A stretch of DNA of 64,000 bases, taken from contig CM077116.1 of assembly GCA_039619475.1 (NCBI GenBank), positions 300,494,464 through 300,558,463 on the forward strand. Direction: 5' to 3'. Below the pieces are notes generated by a model. It did not search any database, was not told the DNA's origin, and saw only the letters and a list, made by a program, of their open reading frames with translations. The DNA comes from Icerya purchasi (Eukaryota > Arthropoda > Insecta > Hemiptera > Monophlebidae). Numbering within the stretch: position 1 is the first letter of the stretch; each line of letters begins with the position of its first letter. Positions 48,208 through 59,400 of this stretch are shown here, piece after piece. Position numbers and translations under genes: made by a program.

Positions 48208-49819
48208 GTGAGCAACGATTTTTTTAATAAAACATTCCAAGCAGGTCAGCCAGAGACTTCCGGTAATTTAGAGTGTCCAATCGGAATGGAGATTATTATT
48301 TTACCGAATACAATAGGTAAGCGCGCATACTCCGGTGCCTCTTTATTGTTAAAATTCAACAATAATTCGGCTCAGACCTATGTGAAAATCGGTTTGTTTT
48401 CACAATCAATGCGAGAATTCCGATATTGCGCCGTCCAGCGTTTTCTGTGTAAGCGGAATCTTTAGCGAGCCTTAAACAACAAATATTGAACGAGTGCCTA
48501 CTTCTATATACTGGTGTTTAAGGGAGTTATTATATATAAAACAGTCCTTTTTTTTTCTTTTTTTTCTGAAGAATCGACAATTTTGCAAAATACAGTTAAG
48601 TAGTAAATTCGGTGTTCATTCATTTTTGGAAATGTTGGTTTAGACTGAATCATGTACGATAATTCATGAAAATTCGAACGAAATTTTAATTATCAAGCAA
48701 ACAACAATTTGCACGACATTTGGAAAACAGCTTTACCGATTTTGATGAAACTCGTAAAAACACATATTGTGTAACATTATCGCCGGACCTCTAATACGAA
48801 AACTGATCTTAACTATTAATTATTTTTAATTTACGCTGAAATCTGAAAAGATATTTGCGATCCAACTTGCCGATGAAATAAAATGTGTAACAATTATAAA
48901 CGTGATAACATTTACGATGAATATTACAGCGTCGGAACGTTACCGTTTACTTCTTTAAGCCCACATAGATGCCAACCACGAGGTTCTACTCTGGTGGATT
49001 TTATTTGTTTAAAATTTTATATTTTTTCGGTTTTATTGTTAATGGTTATTATTATGATTATATTAAATTTTAACCAATATATTTTATAATCCTTTACGCC
49101 TATCTTTCTGTACCGGCCGACCGCTGAAGAACACGATAATTAACTACGAATATGACAAGGTAGTATTGTACAAAATTGATTAAATTTAAAAAAAAAAAAT
49201 TCTACCTATCACTGTTGTCGGCGGTGATCCGGGATCCATATAGGTTGGCGGTTCGTCGATCGGTCGGTACGAAGAGATCGGATTAGATATTAATCGGCTT
49301 TACTAATTTAATTTACTACTACTAAGACGATATATCACGGCACAAATCTTATAACTTTGTCGCGACTACAAGACCACAACTGCTTTTCCGAGACTTTTTT
49401 CTCCGTTTTTTTCTAAATTCTTCCGCCCTTCCCCGCCAGTGACCGCTGGAGCTGACGGTCTATCAGGTAGATCCTTTTTTTGCATGGACGGTGATTGGCT
49501 ACCCCAACCGACAACTGAATTTCAAACATGCGCACATTTACGCTCGCACCACTCATTCTAAATTATGCTTTATTTTTATTTTATGTTTGTATTATTTTAT
49601 TTCTTTTTTTCTTTTTCTTCGAATTTTATTTGAACCGTGTAATGGACACATTACAGCGTGTACGCTAGAAACGTTTTCGGCGAAACCCCATCATCAGCTG
49701 GAAAAGAGAAAGAAAAATATATTAGTAAAGACAAATTTAGTATATATCATCGGAATTATTCATCTTTACTCGTATATTTTTTTTTCCATTTTTTTTTTCT
49801 CGACAAAAATTATTATAGG
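48208..49819. other. Unassigned DNA after the candidate exon
   Basis: If the 48119 exon is real this is its first intron. A further GC-richer segment lies at 49090-49480. The plus-strand open stretches at 48208-48465 and 49491-49895 have no recognisable pattern. Confidence 0.35.
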
Positions 49820-50420
49820 GGATTATTTAAATTCGTGTACTATCAGCAATGGAGACAACAAAGAAACCAACAGGAGGAACAACAAAGAGCGATGAAAACC
49901 AAGAACGGACACAGCACTAGAAAGAGTAATAATATTAAATTTAAGGACATACGAATAAATAAGGGGGAACGGCTTAAATAACAAACTCGAACAGGGTCTA
50001 CCCGAGTGTCGCTGGAAAAATGTAAAGGGCAATATATGGAGAAGAAACCAATGAACAACGAAAACGGAAGGAAGATAAAATAGAATATGGCTTAAGAACG
50101 TAGACGAGTAATGGAGACAACATCAGATCGTGACGAAATGAAGGAAACAGGGAGAAGCACGAGGATTGACAGGAAGACGAGGTTGAACGGACAAATAGAA
50201 AGAACAATTGTTAGAAAAAGAAGGAACACACATATCCGATACCGTAATCTAAGATAAAAACTTTTACATAGCGGAAGGAGATTAAAGGATGAGATTTTGA
50301 AAGAAAAAAAGGGTGGAAAGAAGCAGCAATCCGAGCCAAGGAGTTCATTACCAAAAATGGCCGCAAAGGCTGGAAACCCAAAACGAATATCAGTGTATGA
50401 ACAAAATGGAAGGAAGAAAG
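49820..50420 (-). mobile_element. Probable LINE family X fragment (copy C), longer 5' part
   Basis: Purine-rich on the plus strand. On the minus strand frames such as LIYSYVLKF...SSAVSVLGFHRSLL, and further upstream YVKVFILDYGIGYV followed by CSFFF, run parallel to copy B (LYSYLLKIGL... and ITIYRIFKLSPFL...). A T-rich tract at 49778-49799 may be the poly(A) end. The match is weaker than among copies A, B and E. Confidence 0.5.
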
Positions 50421-51754
50421 CACGTGGATAAGTGAGCGTATATGGAGAATAATAAAATCACAGGAATGATCAGGAAGGGGAGAATAAATTGAAGGGCCGA
50501 CATGGAATCTGATATAATTAAGAATTTAGAAAAAAAGGTGAATGGAGGAAATGAAAATAAAACGCATTAGGGGAAAAAGTATCGCCATGAAGAAATATAA
50601 AATTAAGAAACCAATAACGAGGTGGTTAAATAAAAAGACTAAAGGAATTAATTTTATCATATACTGTATTAATTCTGTTTAATAAATGTTTCTGATCTAT
50701 TTTCTTTTGTAACTTTACTATTACCCGTTATTACTACTATTGTCAATAAAATATTCATCGGAAAATAAAAATTATACGTAACCAAAACTATCAGGTAAAA
50801 TTTTTAATTAAATTAAGTTTATTTTAAAAGTTGCATTCAAAGTATTTAAAACATTCTCTAACGAAATACGAAAAATATGCGCTCACGATTTTATACGACA
50901 TACATATATTTTTATTCGAACAATATACCATATATATATAAATGCTTTCTGTGTTCTCACATTTGCAGTTCCTTAATTAATGACAGCTCGACTGTACCGT
51001 TTGTAACCACATTAAATTATCGGGAAAACGAAAGTAATATTTCAGAGCGATGATGATGCTGCGTGAAAATAAAATTTAATTCGATAGTAAGATTAAATTA
51101 AAGAGATTTAAAATTAAAACTCTACTGATAATAGCGGTAATACTGATAACGCTTTTATAAAATATTAACACAATAATGACATCAGTACTGACGTAATACA
51201 ATTAGCGGTTCTATGTGTAACACTAAGACACATGTTACGGCTCTCTTTATTCCTTATCGGCCACTTTATGATTATTAGTTTCGAAAATAAAACACGCTGC
51301 AACAGTAAACGTGATAAAAAATATAAAATAAGATAAATAATTTTTACGATTTAACGTATCAATTAAAGTGGCATCGGGTAAACGAGTTAGCGCTGTGGTT
51401 GCCACTGGAAATTGTTCTTGCGAGTTATTTTCAACGAACGACTGGAAGGGTTTTGTAACTAAAGCTTACAGATCGATGATCGATAGCGACCACAACCGGC
51501 GGTCGTTGACGGTGACAGCCTGTGAGAATTACAATAGCCACTTTGTATTCTGCTTCTCTGCATATAATCGCTGCCATCCACAGAACACTTTCACTACGTC
51601 AGTTGGCTCCTTTAGTATTCCACATTTATCTTTACCATCACAGCTCATCAGTTGCTTCAGGATCAATTTTTTCACAATTTTAACACACTAGTTTTCACTA
51701 AGCTAATAAAATCAATGATATCGATTCGGCAGTACACACACACACACACGTTTA
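50421..51754. other. Unassigned AT-rich DNA
   Basis: A 107-codon open stretch at 51368-51691 on the plus strand is GC-richer than its surroundings but shows no family pattern. An (AC)n of about 9 units is at 51733-51750. Confidence 0.35.
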
Positions 51755-52127
51755 CAAGGCCGTATCCACGGAGGGAGGTATGAGAACTCAAATAGTCATT
51801 ATAAATACACAAAAATCTGAAAAAAATCAAAAATTCCAAATAAATATCGATGATTTTTTAGGGTTCTTACCTTTAAAAGAAAAAAGAAAAAATACGCTCT
51901 ATATTTTTAAGTACTTCATTAATATTTTATGTAAAATTTTTTATTACGAGTATATATAATTTTTATTAATGTTCATACGGTAATTCCTTTATGTAAATTA
52001 TTAATACATAAATCAAAATGATGGAAATTATTAATAGTATGAATATTAGTGAAAAATGTATTGTTATTTATAAAATAAATATGTAAAAAAAAATTTCAAC
52101 CCCCTCAAAATTCTGAGCACGGGCCTG
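51755..52127. mobile_element. hAT-like non-autonomous element, copy 2 (uninterrupted)
   Basis: Ends CAAGGCCGTATCCACGGAGG and, inverted, CAGGCCCGTGCTCAGAATTT form imperfect terminal inverted repeats of the CAGG-type common to hAT MITEs. The flanking 8 bp (CACGTTTA or CGTTTACA on the left, CGTGTATA on the right) are only loosely similar. Length about 373 bp; non-coding. It aligns with 34458-35456 apart from the LINE insertion there. Confidence 0.75.
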
Positions 52128-52130
52128 CGT

Positions 52131-52140
52131 GTATATATAA

Positions 52141-52205
<65 letters not shown>
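52131..52205. repeat. (AT)n microsatellite
   Basis: TATATAAATATATAAA followed by a long AT run, directly after the hAT-like element. Confidence 0.95.
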
Positions 52206-52472
52206 TGTACACATATACGTCTATATTAATGACAACGTTATTCTTAACTCGACCGCCACAATTTTTTTTTGTCCCAAAAACTGTCATAAAAACTTTTCCC
52301 CAAAACGTAACATGCTACATATATAAAAGGACTAAGTACCGACAAAATGGCTTTATTGACGTAGTCAATTTTCCTCATTCTATACGAAGTATAATAGTGA
52401 TAGAGTTGACGGTTCGGGGCTGTCCCCAGGCGGGATCAAGGCACGGAGCTTCTTGCGAGACACGAAGGACCG

Positions 52473-52509
<37 letters not shown>

Positions 52510-52751
52510 CGATTCTTCAAATTTCAGTCCAGGAGTACACCTTGGACCACCAAATGACAATCTTTAATTCTTTACAGAAAAGTAAATTTCAGTTGACAAT
52601 ACGTCTTAATTTACAGTTTGCGCGGTAATTATAATAGCCGTTTGTTGACTACGTGTTACGTCACAACTCACGAATTTCATTAATAGCTTCCATAAAATAC
52701 TTCCGTTACAACTTTCGACACAAATTAACCTCAGCGTAAAAATTAGTTATA

Positions 52752-52789
<38 letters not shown>

Positions 52790-52839
52790 CTGTAGATTTA
52801 TTTTATAGATAAATCTACATCTACGTCTATCTATTTGTG

Positions 52840-53040
52840 TATATATAAAAATGAATATTTGTTTGTCCCGTGCGCATTCCTGTACCGCTAGACAGGTCAT
52901 GCTAAAATTTTCAGGGTGTATTCGTGTGATCCAAATGAAGGTTTTATGGTATAGCTGAGTTTTCTACCCCCTCTCATTAATGAAATATGAAGTTTTAAGT
53001 AGTTAAGATGCGACTAGCGGTACAGAAATGTATGCAGGAC
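52840..53040. repeat. Repeat with an inverted CTGTACCGCTAG motif
   Basis: TATATATAAAAATGAATATT and TGTTTGTCCCGTGCGC are followed by CTGTACCGCTAG at 52880-52891, which returns inverted as CTAGCGGTACAG at 53013-53024. The TATAAAAATGAAT...TTTGT opening is, from memory, common to dispersed insect repeats, possibly Helitrons; no Helitron terminus was confirmed. Confidence 0.4.
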
Positions 53041-53267
53041 TAATAAAAAAAAAATTAATTTTTATAAAATTTTAAATAAAATCATCACTATGGTAAATAA
53101 TAAGTATAGATAAAATTTTATTAATTCTGGTGTAAGTAAGTTCCGTTACTTCGCTATTTGCGTTACTGAAATCATTGAACCTCCATGGCTGGATCCAAAT
53201 AAATAAGTCACGCTCCTAGCCTAGCTGCCGTGCTTAACGCGGAGATTTTTAAAAGAAAGGTAGTATT

Positions 53268-53395
53268 TTCTATTAGTTTTTACCGAGAAAAATAAAAAAT
53301 CCTGCAGCGGGATTTTAATAGTTACTACCGGAAATATTATTTATATTCAAATTTGAAATCTTCACTCAACTACCATGGTTTGCTATTGTGTTCAC
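53268..53395. repeat. Direct repeat, unit 1 (partner at 54040-54165)
   Basis: Shares with 54040-54165 the ordered words GAGAAA, AATCC(T/G)GCAGCGG, ACCGGAAATATTATTTA, TTCA/GATTT, CTACC and GTTTGCT. The two copies are about 770 bp apart in the same orientation, and no coding sequence lies between them. Confidence 0.75.
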
Positions 53396-54039
53396 AAATT
53401 AATTTTAATAAAGTGTTCGAGATGGACAGGTCGGAAGATATGAGTGAAGAACATGTTCTCTTAAATGTGTAATTGTAGGAGATCACCGTGTGAATTACTT
53501 AGCCCCTTCAAAATGATGGCTGTGTGCACTAAATTTCTTGTTCGATCACAACAGATAAGTTATAAAAAGACCGATAATTTTCGGCTGAACATGAAACGTG
53601 AAGACCGTTATTTGTTGGACGGTGATAAACATATTTCCTAAAGAGAAAGATAATCTTCACATAAATATATCGATTAAAAACCAAAAAATAAAAAATAAAC
53701 TTTTTCCATAAATGAAGCCCAAGTGTCAAGAGGCAATATTATCTATTATAAAAGAAGTAAATATGGTATAAGAAAAGTGGAGTGGGCAAGAATGAGTAAA
53801 AACCAAATGATTGTAGCGATGAAAGCAATTTAATTTTCAGATAATTGGCTCTAATATTTTAATAAAGAAGACGAAGTGTCGCAGGAAGCAGCTTCGTAAT
53901 TAGACATATTATCGAATTAAAGCCTAATTACAAGTATTAATTATGCAAAAACATTAAATTATAAATAATTGTTTATAATAATGTCTTTTAATTATTTTCA
54001 AATATTTCAGTGTACAATTTAGTAACTATAGTGTTCTAT

Positions 54040-54165
54040 ATTAAAGTTACAGAGAAATGAATAAAAAGAATCCGGCAGCGGAAATTCTAATATTTCCTGT
54101 ACCGGAAATATTATTTACTTTCAGATTTTAAACCCTTGCCTACTACCGTAGTTTGCTGTCGCAGA
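54040..54165. repeat. Direct repeat, unit 2 (partner at 53268-53395)
   Basis: See unit 1: CCGGCAGCGG, TACCGGAAATATTATTTACT and TACTACCGTAGTTTGCTGTC align with CCTGCAGCGG, TACCGGAAATATTATTTATA and CAACTACCATGGTTTGCTAT. Clearly diverged, so old. Confidence 0.75.
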
Positions 54166-54427
54166 ATGTATTTAAGATTTGTTTTAATTATTGTATTAAT
54201 AATATTCACAAAAAGAAAGAAAAACTAAATAGAAGAAATAAATCTTTAATAAAAATACAAAATTCACCAGATAAAAAATTGAAGACTTACATTAATCCGT
54301 TGGTGAAACTGCGGAAATTTGTTTTAAATAGAAAGTATAGCATAGATGATTGTTAATGTTTAATGTAAAGGAGAATAATATAACTTGTTCCTTCGCACTT
54401 AAATTATGTAAAAATAAACTTTTTTAT

Positions 54428-54561
54428 TAATATTGATATATATATATAGATAGATAGATAGATATTATTTAAGTTAGACGCCACAATTCTGCCAAGTGAA
54501 ACGGATGCCACGAAGATAGCCATATCTATGTGTGTATATATATCGATAGATAGATAGATAC
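54428..54561. repeat. (AT)n and (GATA)n short repeats
   Basis: ATATATATAGATAGATAGAT at about 54439-54463, and GATAGATAGATAGATA again at about 54544-54561. Confidence 0.9.
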
Positions 54562-55859
54562 ACTGAGTAGTATTACTTTAATGTTTACGGCTAGTAAAAT
54601 CAAAAAATTAAATCTGATAATAAATTTGTAAAACACTTTCAACTTGAATTATTAATTTGCATAAATGTGTACGCGCTCTTTTATTATGTTGAATATATAA
54701 TTATCGAATAAACTAACCGTAAGTTGTGGGATTTACAGTGAGGTTTCCAAATAATCGATTGTACACGAATTTAGCCGCATTACGAGAAAACAATGGAGTC
54801 ATTACTACTATCCGTGCATTGTGAAAAATGATGTGCATTGTATAGAAATTAAAAGTAAATGCAAACAATACTTTCTCTTGTGAGTCGCAGTTTTCTCATT
54901 CGAGATCTCATAGGAAGAGAAAAAAAAACTCCAAAAGAGAAAAAACCTATTAGCGTCGTAGTTGGAAGATGTATAAATAATTAAACTCTTTTTAGAATAG
55001 AACTGTACTAATCTAACAGACTTACAAAAATAACCTCATTTCTAATGCCGCAGCGGCCTTCACGTATTTAAAGATTTTAAATGAACCGAAAATACGGCTC
55101 ATTAATAAGCAATTTATATCTTTTAAAGATACGGTAGCTTATTCTATATACTGCTTTACAGGAAATTAGAAATTTTTAAATATCAGATCAAAATTTGATA
55201 TAAAAGCTAAAGTTAAGCATCTTCCGTGTTAAAAATCACTTCGCATTAATATTAGAAGAAAAAAAAGTCATTATTCAAATTCGAAAGATCGTATATCTAT
55301 AAAATAAACAAAAATGAAATTACTAAAAATAATTTTTTTTTTTTCTTAAAATTTTGTTTTTAGGCGAGGAATTACAAGTAAAAGGTACAGCTGATAAAGA
55401 AAAACATAAAACGAAATTACTTTCGTTTATTTATTCTCGATATCAGGTGTGCCATCTTGATGTATCACAGTGATTATCCTGATGGAGGATGCCAAATGTA
55501 ACATGTTAGCTATTAGTTTCTAAGCGATCGTAGAACAGACTTCCGCGGAAATTAGAAGTTATAATTAGAATTTCTATCATCATTATTATTATTTTATTAT
55601 TATTATAATAATTATTGTATTAAATTGACGGCTAATTATTTTCATTATTATATAACTTTGACTCACACCGATTTTTCTTTGACCACCGACCGCTAAAAAC
55701 AACATTAATAAACAGATATGACGTACAAATACCAACAATGATTAACGAATATCGCTGTGGTCAGCCACTGACCCGGTGCTCGCTGAACTGATGGCTTCTT
55801 AGTGGCCCCCTAGAGTCCACGTTTCCGATATACGCAATAGTTAAATTTTCGTTACGATA

Positions 55860-56043
55860 TTAATTTTTCGAGCATTTAATTTGCAGTTTATTTATTTTTC
55901 CCAAGTATGCTTTTCTCGCCATTCCCCATGCCTGAATTCCATACGAGAGTCGAGGATCAGATATGGAATTCAGGCATGGGGAATGACGAGGAAAGCATAC
56001 TTGGGGAAAATAAATAAACTGCAAATTAAATGCTTGAAATTAA
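55860..56043. repeat. Inverted repeat (foldback), 82-bp arms, 18-bp loop
   Basis: The left arm (55860-55943) and right arm (55962-56043) are near-perfect reverse complements, e.g. CCCCATGCCTGAATTCCATA against TATGGAATTCAGGCATGGGG, with only a handful of mismatches. The right arm is the coding start of the LINE fragment that follows, so the left arm is an inverted copy of its 5' end. Confidence 0.95.
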
Positions 56044-56650
56044 TAGGAAATCTTTAAGGGGAGAAACTGAAAGTGAAATAATTAAAAAAGAAAACGTAAT
56101 GAGCATAAGAGGAATGTACTTATTACTGAAGATATGTGAATTCGCATACCAACAGAAAAGAAAATTGAATTGGAGGAAAGAATAAACACAGAATACGAGT
56201 TGAGAGGAAAACTTTCGTACCAACTGCCGTTAGCAAGAACAAAGATGGGGGAGCAAACGGATAAATATATTATAACTCAGATGTTGAATAAAATACCCAA
56301 AGAAATAATAGAGAAGGAAAAAATAGGAGAAAGAAAAAGGAAAATAAAGGAATGGCTTCAGGAAGAAGAAAATATAAAAAAAATAATAAACATAAAATAA
56401 AAAGACAAAGCGCAACAAAAAAACTAGAAAAAAAAAAACTTTGAATATAGAAAATAGAAATAGATTATTAATTATTGATAAGTAAAATAGATAGATTAAG
56501 TAAATATTACACGATTATGTACATGTATAAGTTAATTTAAGATGGTAAAATGTCAAATAGGATAATTCGTCGACAAGCGTTTTCGCTTGACGAAAATTTT
56601 TGCATGTAAAAAATTATAAATACATATTTTTCAAAAAAAAAAAAAAAAAA
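55962..56650 (+). mobile_element. LINE 3' fragment with inverted 5' end and poly(A) tail
   Basis: The plus strand reads WNSGMGNDEESILGKINKLQ, IKCLKLIGNL and, from 56170, RINTEYELRGKLSYQLPLAR followed by TQMLNKIPKEIIEKEKIGER and KIKEWLQEEENIKKIINIK. This is the last part of a LINE ORF2. A 3' UTR of about 230 bp follows with a small hairpin (CAAGCG-TTTT-CGCTTG at about 56575-56590), and the element ends in about 19 A at 56633-56651. The 5' end is folded back (55860-56043). Confidence 0.85.
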
Positions 56651-57164
56651 AATTACGAAAAATTATCTTACCGAAATTTTACGATTACGAATTTAATTAA
56701 AGATTTTTCCTGGTTCTGACGGACAGTTCGATTCATCCGCGCTGCAGATTCGGACTCTCGATCAGCTGTTTTTTTCTTTGACTTCTCGAAGTGTGCACAC
56801 TTGGTGAGCGCAGTACATTAACCAGTTTCTAAATTTCACTGTTCCCCAGCTAACTGTTAATCAACTAACCATGAATAACTTTGATCGGCCCCTTTCTTAT
56901 ATTCCGTTTCTGACCCCTACCTATCGGAATCAACCAACCCTGCAACAATGTGGTCTGTCGACCTGTTGCCGACAACTGTGTACATACCAGGCACACAGAC
57001 AATCTCCCTCGCACCACGTCCTCATTTTATTAATAATTTATATTTTTATTCGTTATTTATTTTATTTTATTTTTACACAGTTTTTCACTTTTTGGCCAGC
57101 CTACTTATTTGCTTTTTTATCCGTATCTACAATTAAAATAAGAAAATCACAACGTTAAAGTTTT

Positions 57165-57935
57165 CCGCTGCTAAGCTAATTGCAGACCAATTACTGTTAT
57201 ATCGATGATTGCAAAAATCTTTGAAAAAGACACGGCAAGTCAGTCGAGGAATTATATTTCGAAGAGAGAATAAAATAATACACGATAGCCAATACGGATT
57301 TCGGCAAAATAAATTAATAGCAACGTTACTCAAAAATTTTGTCAGCCACTTAAATAGCTTTCAAATGGAAAGAAATTTATTATAGAATATTGCTTAAATT
57401 TAAAGAAAAAAAGAAGCATTTGTTACCGTTAAACAAAAGATATTTTTACGTGACTTAAAAAATATTCTAATTACTAGGAGATATTAAAGATGATGTACTA
57501 ATTACTTACAAAACAGGTACATTAAGATTAAGTGTAATGGTAAACTTAGTAGCGAGCATATATACTGAAGACTGAACTGAGACAGGACACGATACCGGGG
57601 ACCTATTACTCTGTGTTCAGTGGCTAAACACATTTCTAACTGTACTGTTTTGATTATGCCAATGACTCGGCTATTATCGCAGAACGTGAAAATGTTATTG
57701 AAGTTGAAAAAAAATTTCAAGAGAACAAGAATTCACTTGTTATGTTCACGACAACAGGATTAATGATAAATAGGAATAAACCAAAAATACTATATACATA
57801 TACGTACCCCCTCACTCCCAGGCGCTATAGACATTACGAACAAAAAATCGTAATACATGAAATTACCTGCATTCATGATATGACGGTATTTCTAGTGAAA
57901 TATGTGGATGTTGCTCATTACAGTTAGTTAAAGTA
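57165..57935 (+). mobile_element. LINE fragment, reverse transcriptase (decayed)
   Basis: In several frames: KIFEKDTAS, NKIIHDSQYGFRQNKLIATL, LKNFVSHLNSF (finger and palm region), then YANDSAIIAERENVIEVEKK, FQENKNSLVMFTTTGLMINR, NKPKILYTYT. The catalytic YADD box is changed to YAND. Stops and frameshifts are numerous. It abuts a second, different LINE at about 57970. Confidence 0.8.
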
Positions 57936-57969
57936 CCTGAAGTAGCAGTTGACAATTCAGTTTCTAGAA

Positions 57970-58950
57970 TATGTCGCAAACAAAAATTTTACCAAAAAAA
58001 CTAAGGCAATCTACATCAACAATATATCAATTTAAACAAGACTATTACCGCATACCGATTTTATTTAATGCCTATATCGAAGAAACAATAAATGAAGTGA
58101 AGTGTAATATTATATCTGGCATTAAAAAACTAGAAGAGACAGTGTAAATATAATCAGATTCGCCGATGATATTGCTATGGTCGCGGAAAGTGAAGAAAAC
58201 CTGGAAGAGTCTCTAAGGAAAGTAGAAAGTGTACTGAAAGATAATTACCAAACGAAACTGAATACAAAAACGACGAAAATCATGGTATGTAGTAAGAAAC
58301 TGGAAATATTAAAATCCACTTGCATCAAACTGAATTTTGTAAAACTAGAAGAAGGAAAAAAATTCCCACATCTCGGAAGTATCATTACTCAGGATGGAAG
58401 GAGTACGTAAAAGTGAGAATGGTACAGGTAAACACAGCATTTACAAAGAAGAAATCGATGCTAACTTCACAATCAATACCAATAGATAAAAGAAAAACAG
58501 ATTCCTGGAATGTTTCGTTTGGAGCGTTGCACTGTATGGCTGTGAAACGAGGACATTATCAGCTATGAATAAACAAAAATTGAATGCATTTGAAATGTGG
58601 TGCCTGAGGAGAATGATGAAAATCCAGTGGATAGATAAAATTTCCAACGAAGAAGTACTACAAAGAGCCGAAACAACGGAATGACTTTTAAACACAATTA
58701 TTACGAGGCGAGATCAATTGGTTGGTCATATATTGAGGCACGATTCGCTGACGAAAACAATAAAGAAGGAGAAATACACGAAAAACAACCCATAGGGGAA
58801 GACCCCGTTATAAATATGTGACACATATTCTGGAGGACCTGGGGTGTAGTAGCTATGCAGAATGACTGGCAGAAAAAAAAAGAAGAATGGCGCGATGCTA
58901 CAAAACAATCCTCTGATTGATGACAAATGATGATGATGATTACCGTATAA
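57970..58950 (+). mobile_element. LINE fragment, reverse transcriptase to 3' end
   Basis: In order: PILFNAYIEETINEVK, then FADDIAMVAESEENLEESLR (intact YADD-like box at about 58156), LNTKTTKIMVCSK, HLGSIITQDG, then KIRMVQ...AFTKKKSMLTSQSI, GCETRTLSAMNKQKLNAFEM, WCLRRMMKIQWIDKISNEEV, LQRAETTE, and ITRRDQLVGHILRHDSLT. It ends in TGATGACAAATGATGATGATG near 58940, a simple-repeat 3' end rather than poly(A). The longest uninterrupted frame is 78 codons (58177-58410). Clade not assigned; the CETWTL...FEMWCLRRM block is widespread in arthropod endonuclease-RT LINEs. Confidence 0.88.
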
Positions 58951-59037
58951 AACATTAAAGTATTATTCTATAATGGAATCATTTTGTCTGGATTTAAGTA
59001 TGGGGTTAAAATGTAGGGTGATGTTAAAAAGTCATAA

Positions 59038-59080
<43 letters not shown>
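59038..59080. repeat. (AT)n microsatellite
   Basis: AT run directly before another LINE tail. Confidence 0.92.
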
Positions 59081-59083
<3 letters not shown>

Positions 59084-59084
59084 A

Positions 59085-59400
59085 ACAGACTACAAAAGAG
59101 AATACTAGAATTAATTTTATCCGAAAATTTATTAATCATGAAGAATTGCAATAATTAAACTACCAGTAAAAAGATAATTTAAGAAACTAGAAATTCAAAT
59201 AAATTCACGTATGCACATACAAAAGGATCCAGCATGTTTTTTAATAAAAGCACTCTCGGATGTGCCAAAAGAAATCATGGTTATAAAAGACTTGAGTATC
59301 TAGAAAATAGAAATAAAGAAATGGCTATTAAAATGGATTAATGAATAAAGAGGGGATAATTATTTGGTAGTATTTGAACTGCATTTCACTTCACATAATA
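59085..59400 (+). mobile_element. LINE fragment, ORF2 C-terminus
   Basis: The plus strand reads INRLQKRILELILSENLLIM, then KALSDVPKEIMVIKDLSI, stop, KIEIKKWLLKWINE. The order LQ...L.LIL, then VPKEI......IK.WL parallels the fragment at 55962-56400, suggesting the same clade. Frameshifted. Confidence 0.65.

Larger units (their letters stand above)
52206..55859. other. Unassigned DNA with several simple repeats and a duplicated segment
   Basis: Contains (AT)n at 52475-52506 and 52756-52786, (GATA)n at 54445-54463 and 54544-54561, a possible Helitron-like patch at 52840-53040, and a direct repeat at 53268/54040. No gene was recognised. Confidence 0.4.

Noticed and set aside
49491..50058. Overlapping open frames on both strands
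   Set aside because: Mostly due to purine/pyrimidine strand bias in a decayed LINE fragment and adjacent T-rich DNA.
51368..51691. 107-codon plus-strand frame, GC-richer than its surroundings
   Set aside because: No recognisable domain, splice context or promoter; kept only as unassigned.
52387..52475. GC-rich patch suspected of being an rRNA gene fragment
   Set aside because: No stretch could be matched with confidence to a conserved rRNA segment.
52105..52560. Open frames rich in Tyr-Ile
   Set aside because: Translations of (AT)n runs.
53268..54165. LTR retrotransposon bounded by the two direct repeats
   Set aside because: The units are short and diverged, lack TG/CA ends and a primer-binding site, and enclose no gag or pol sequence.
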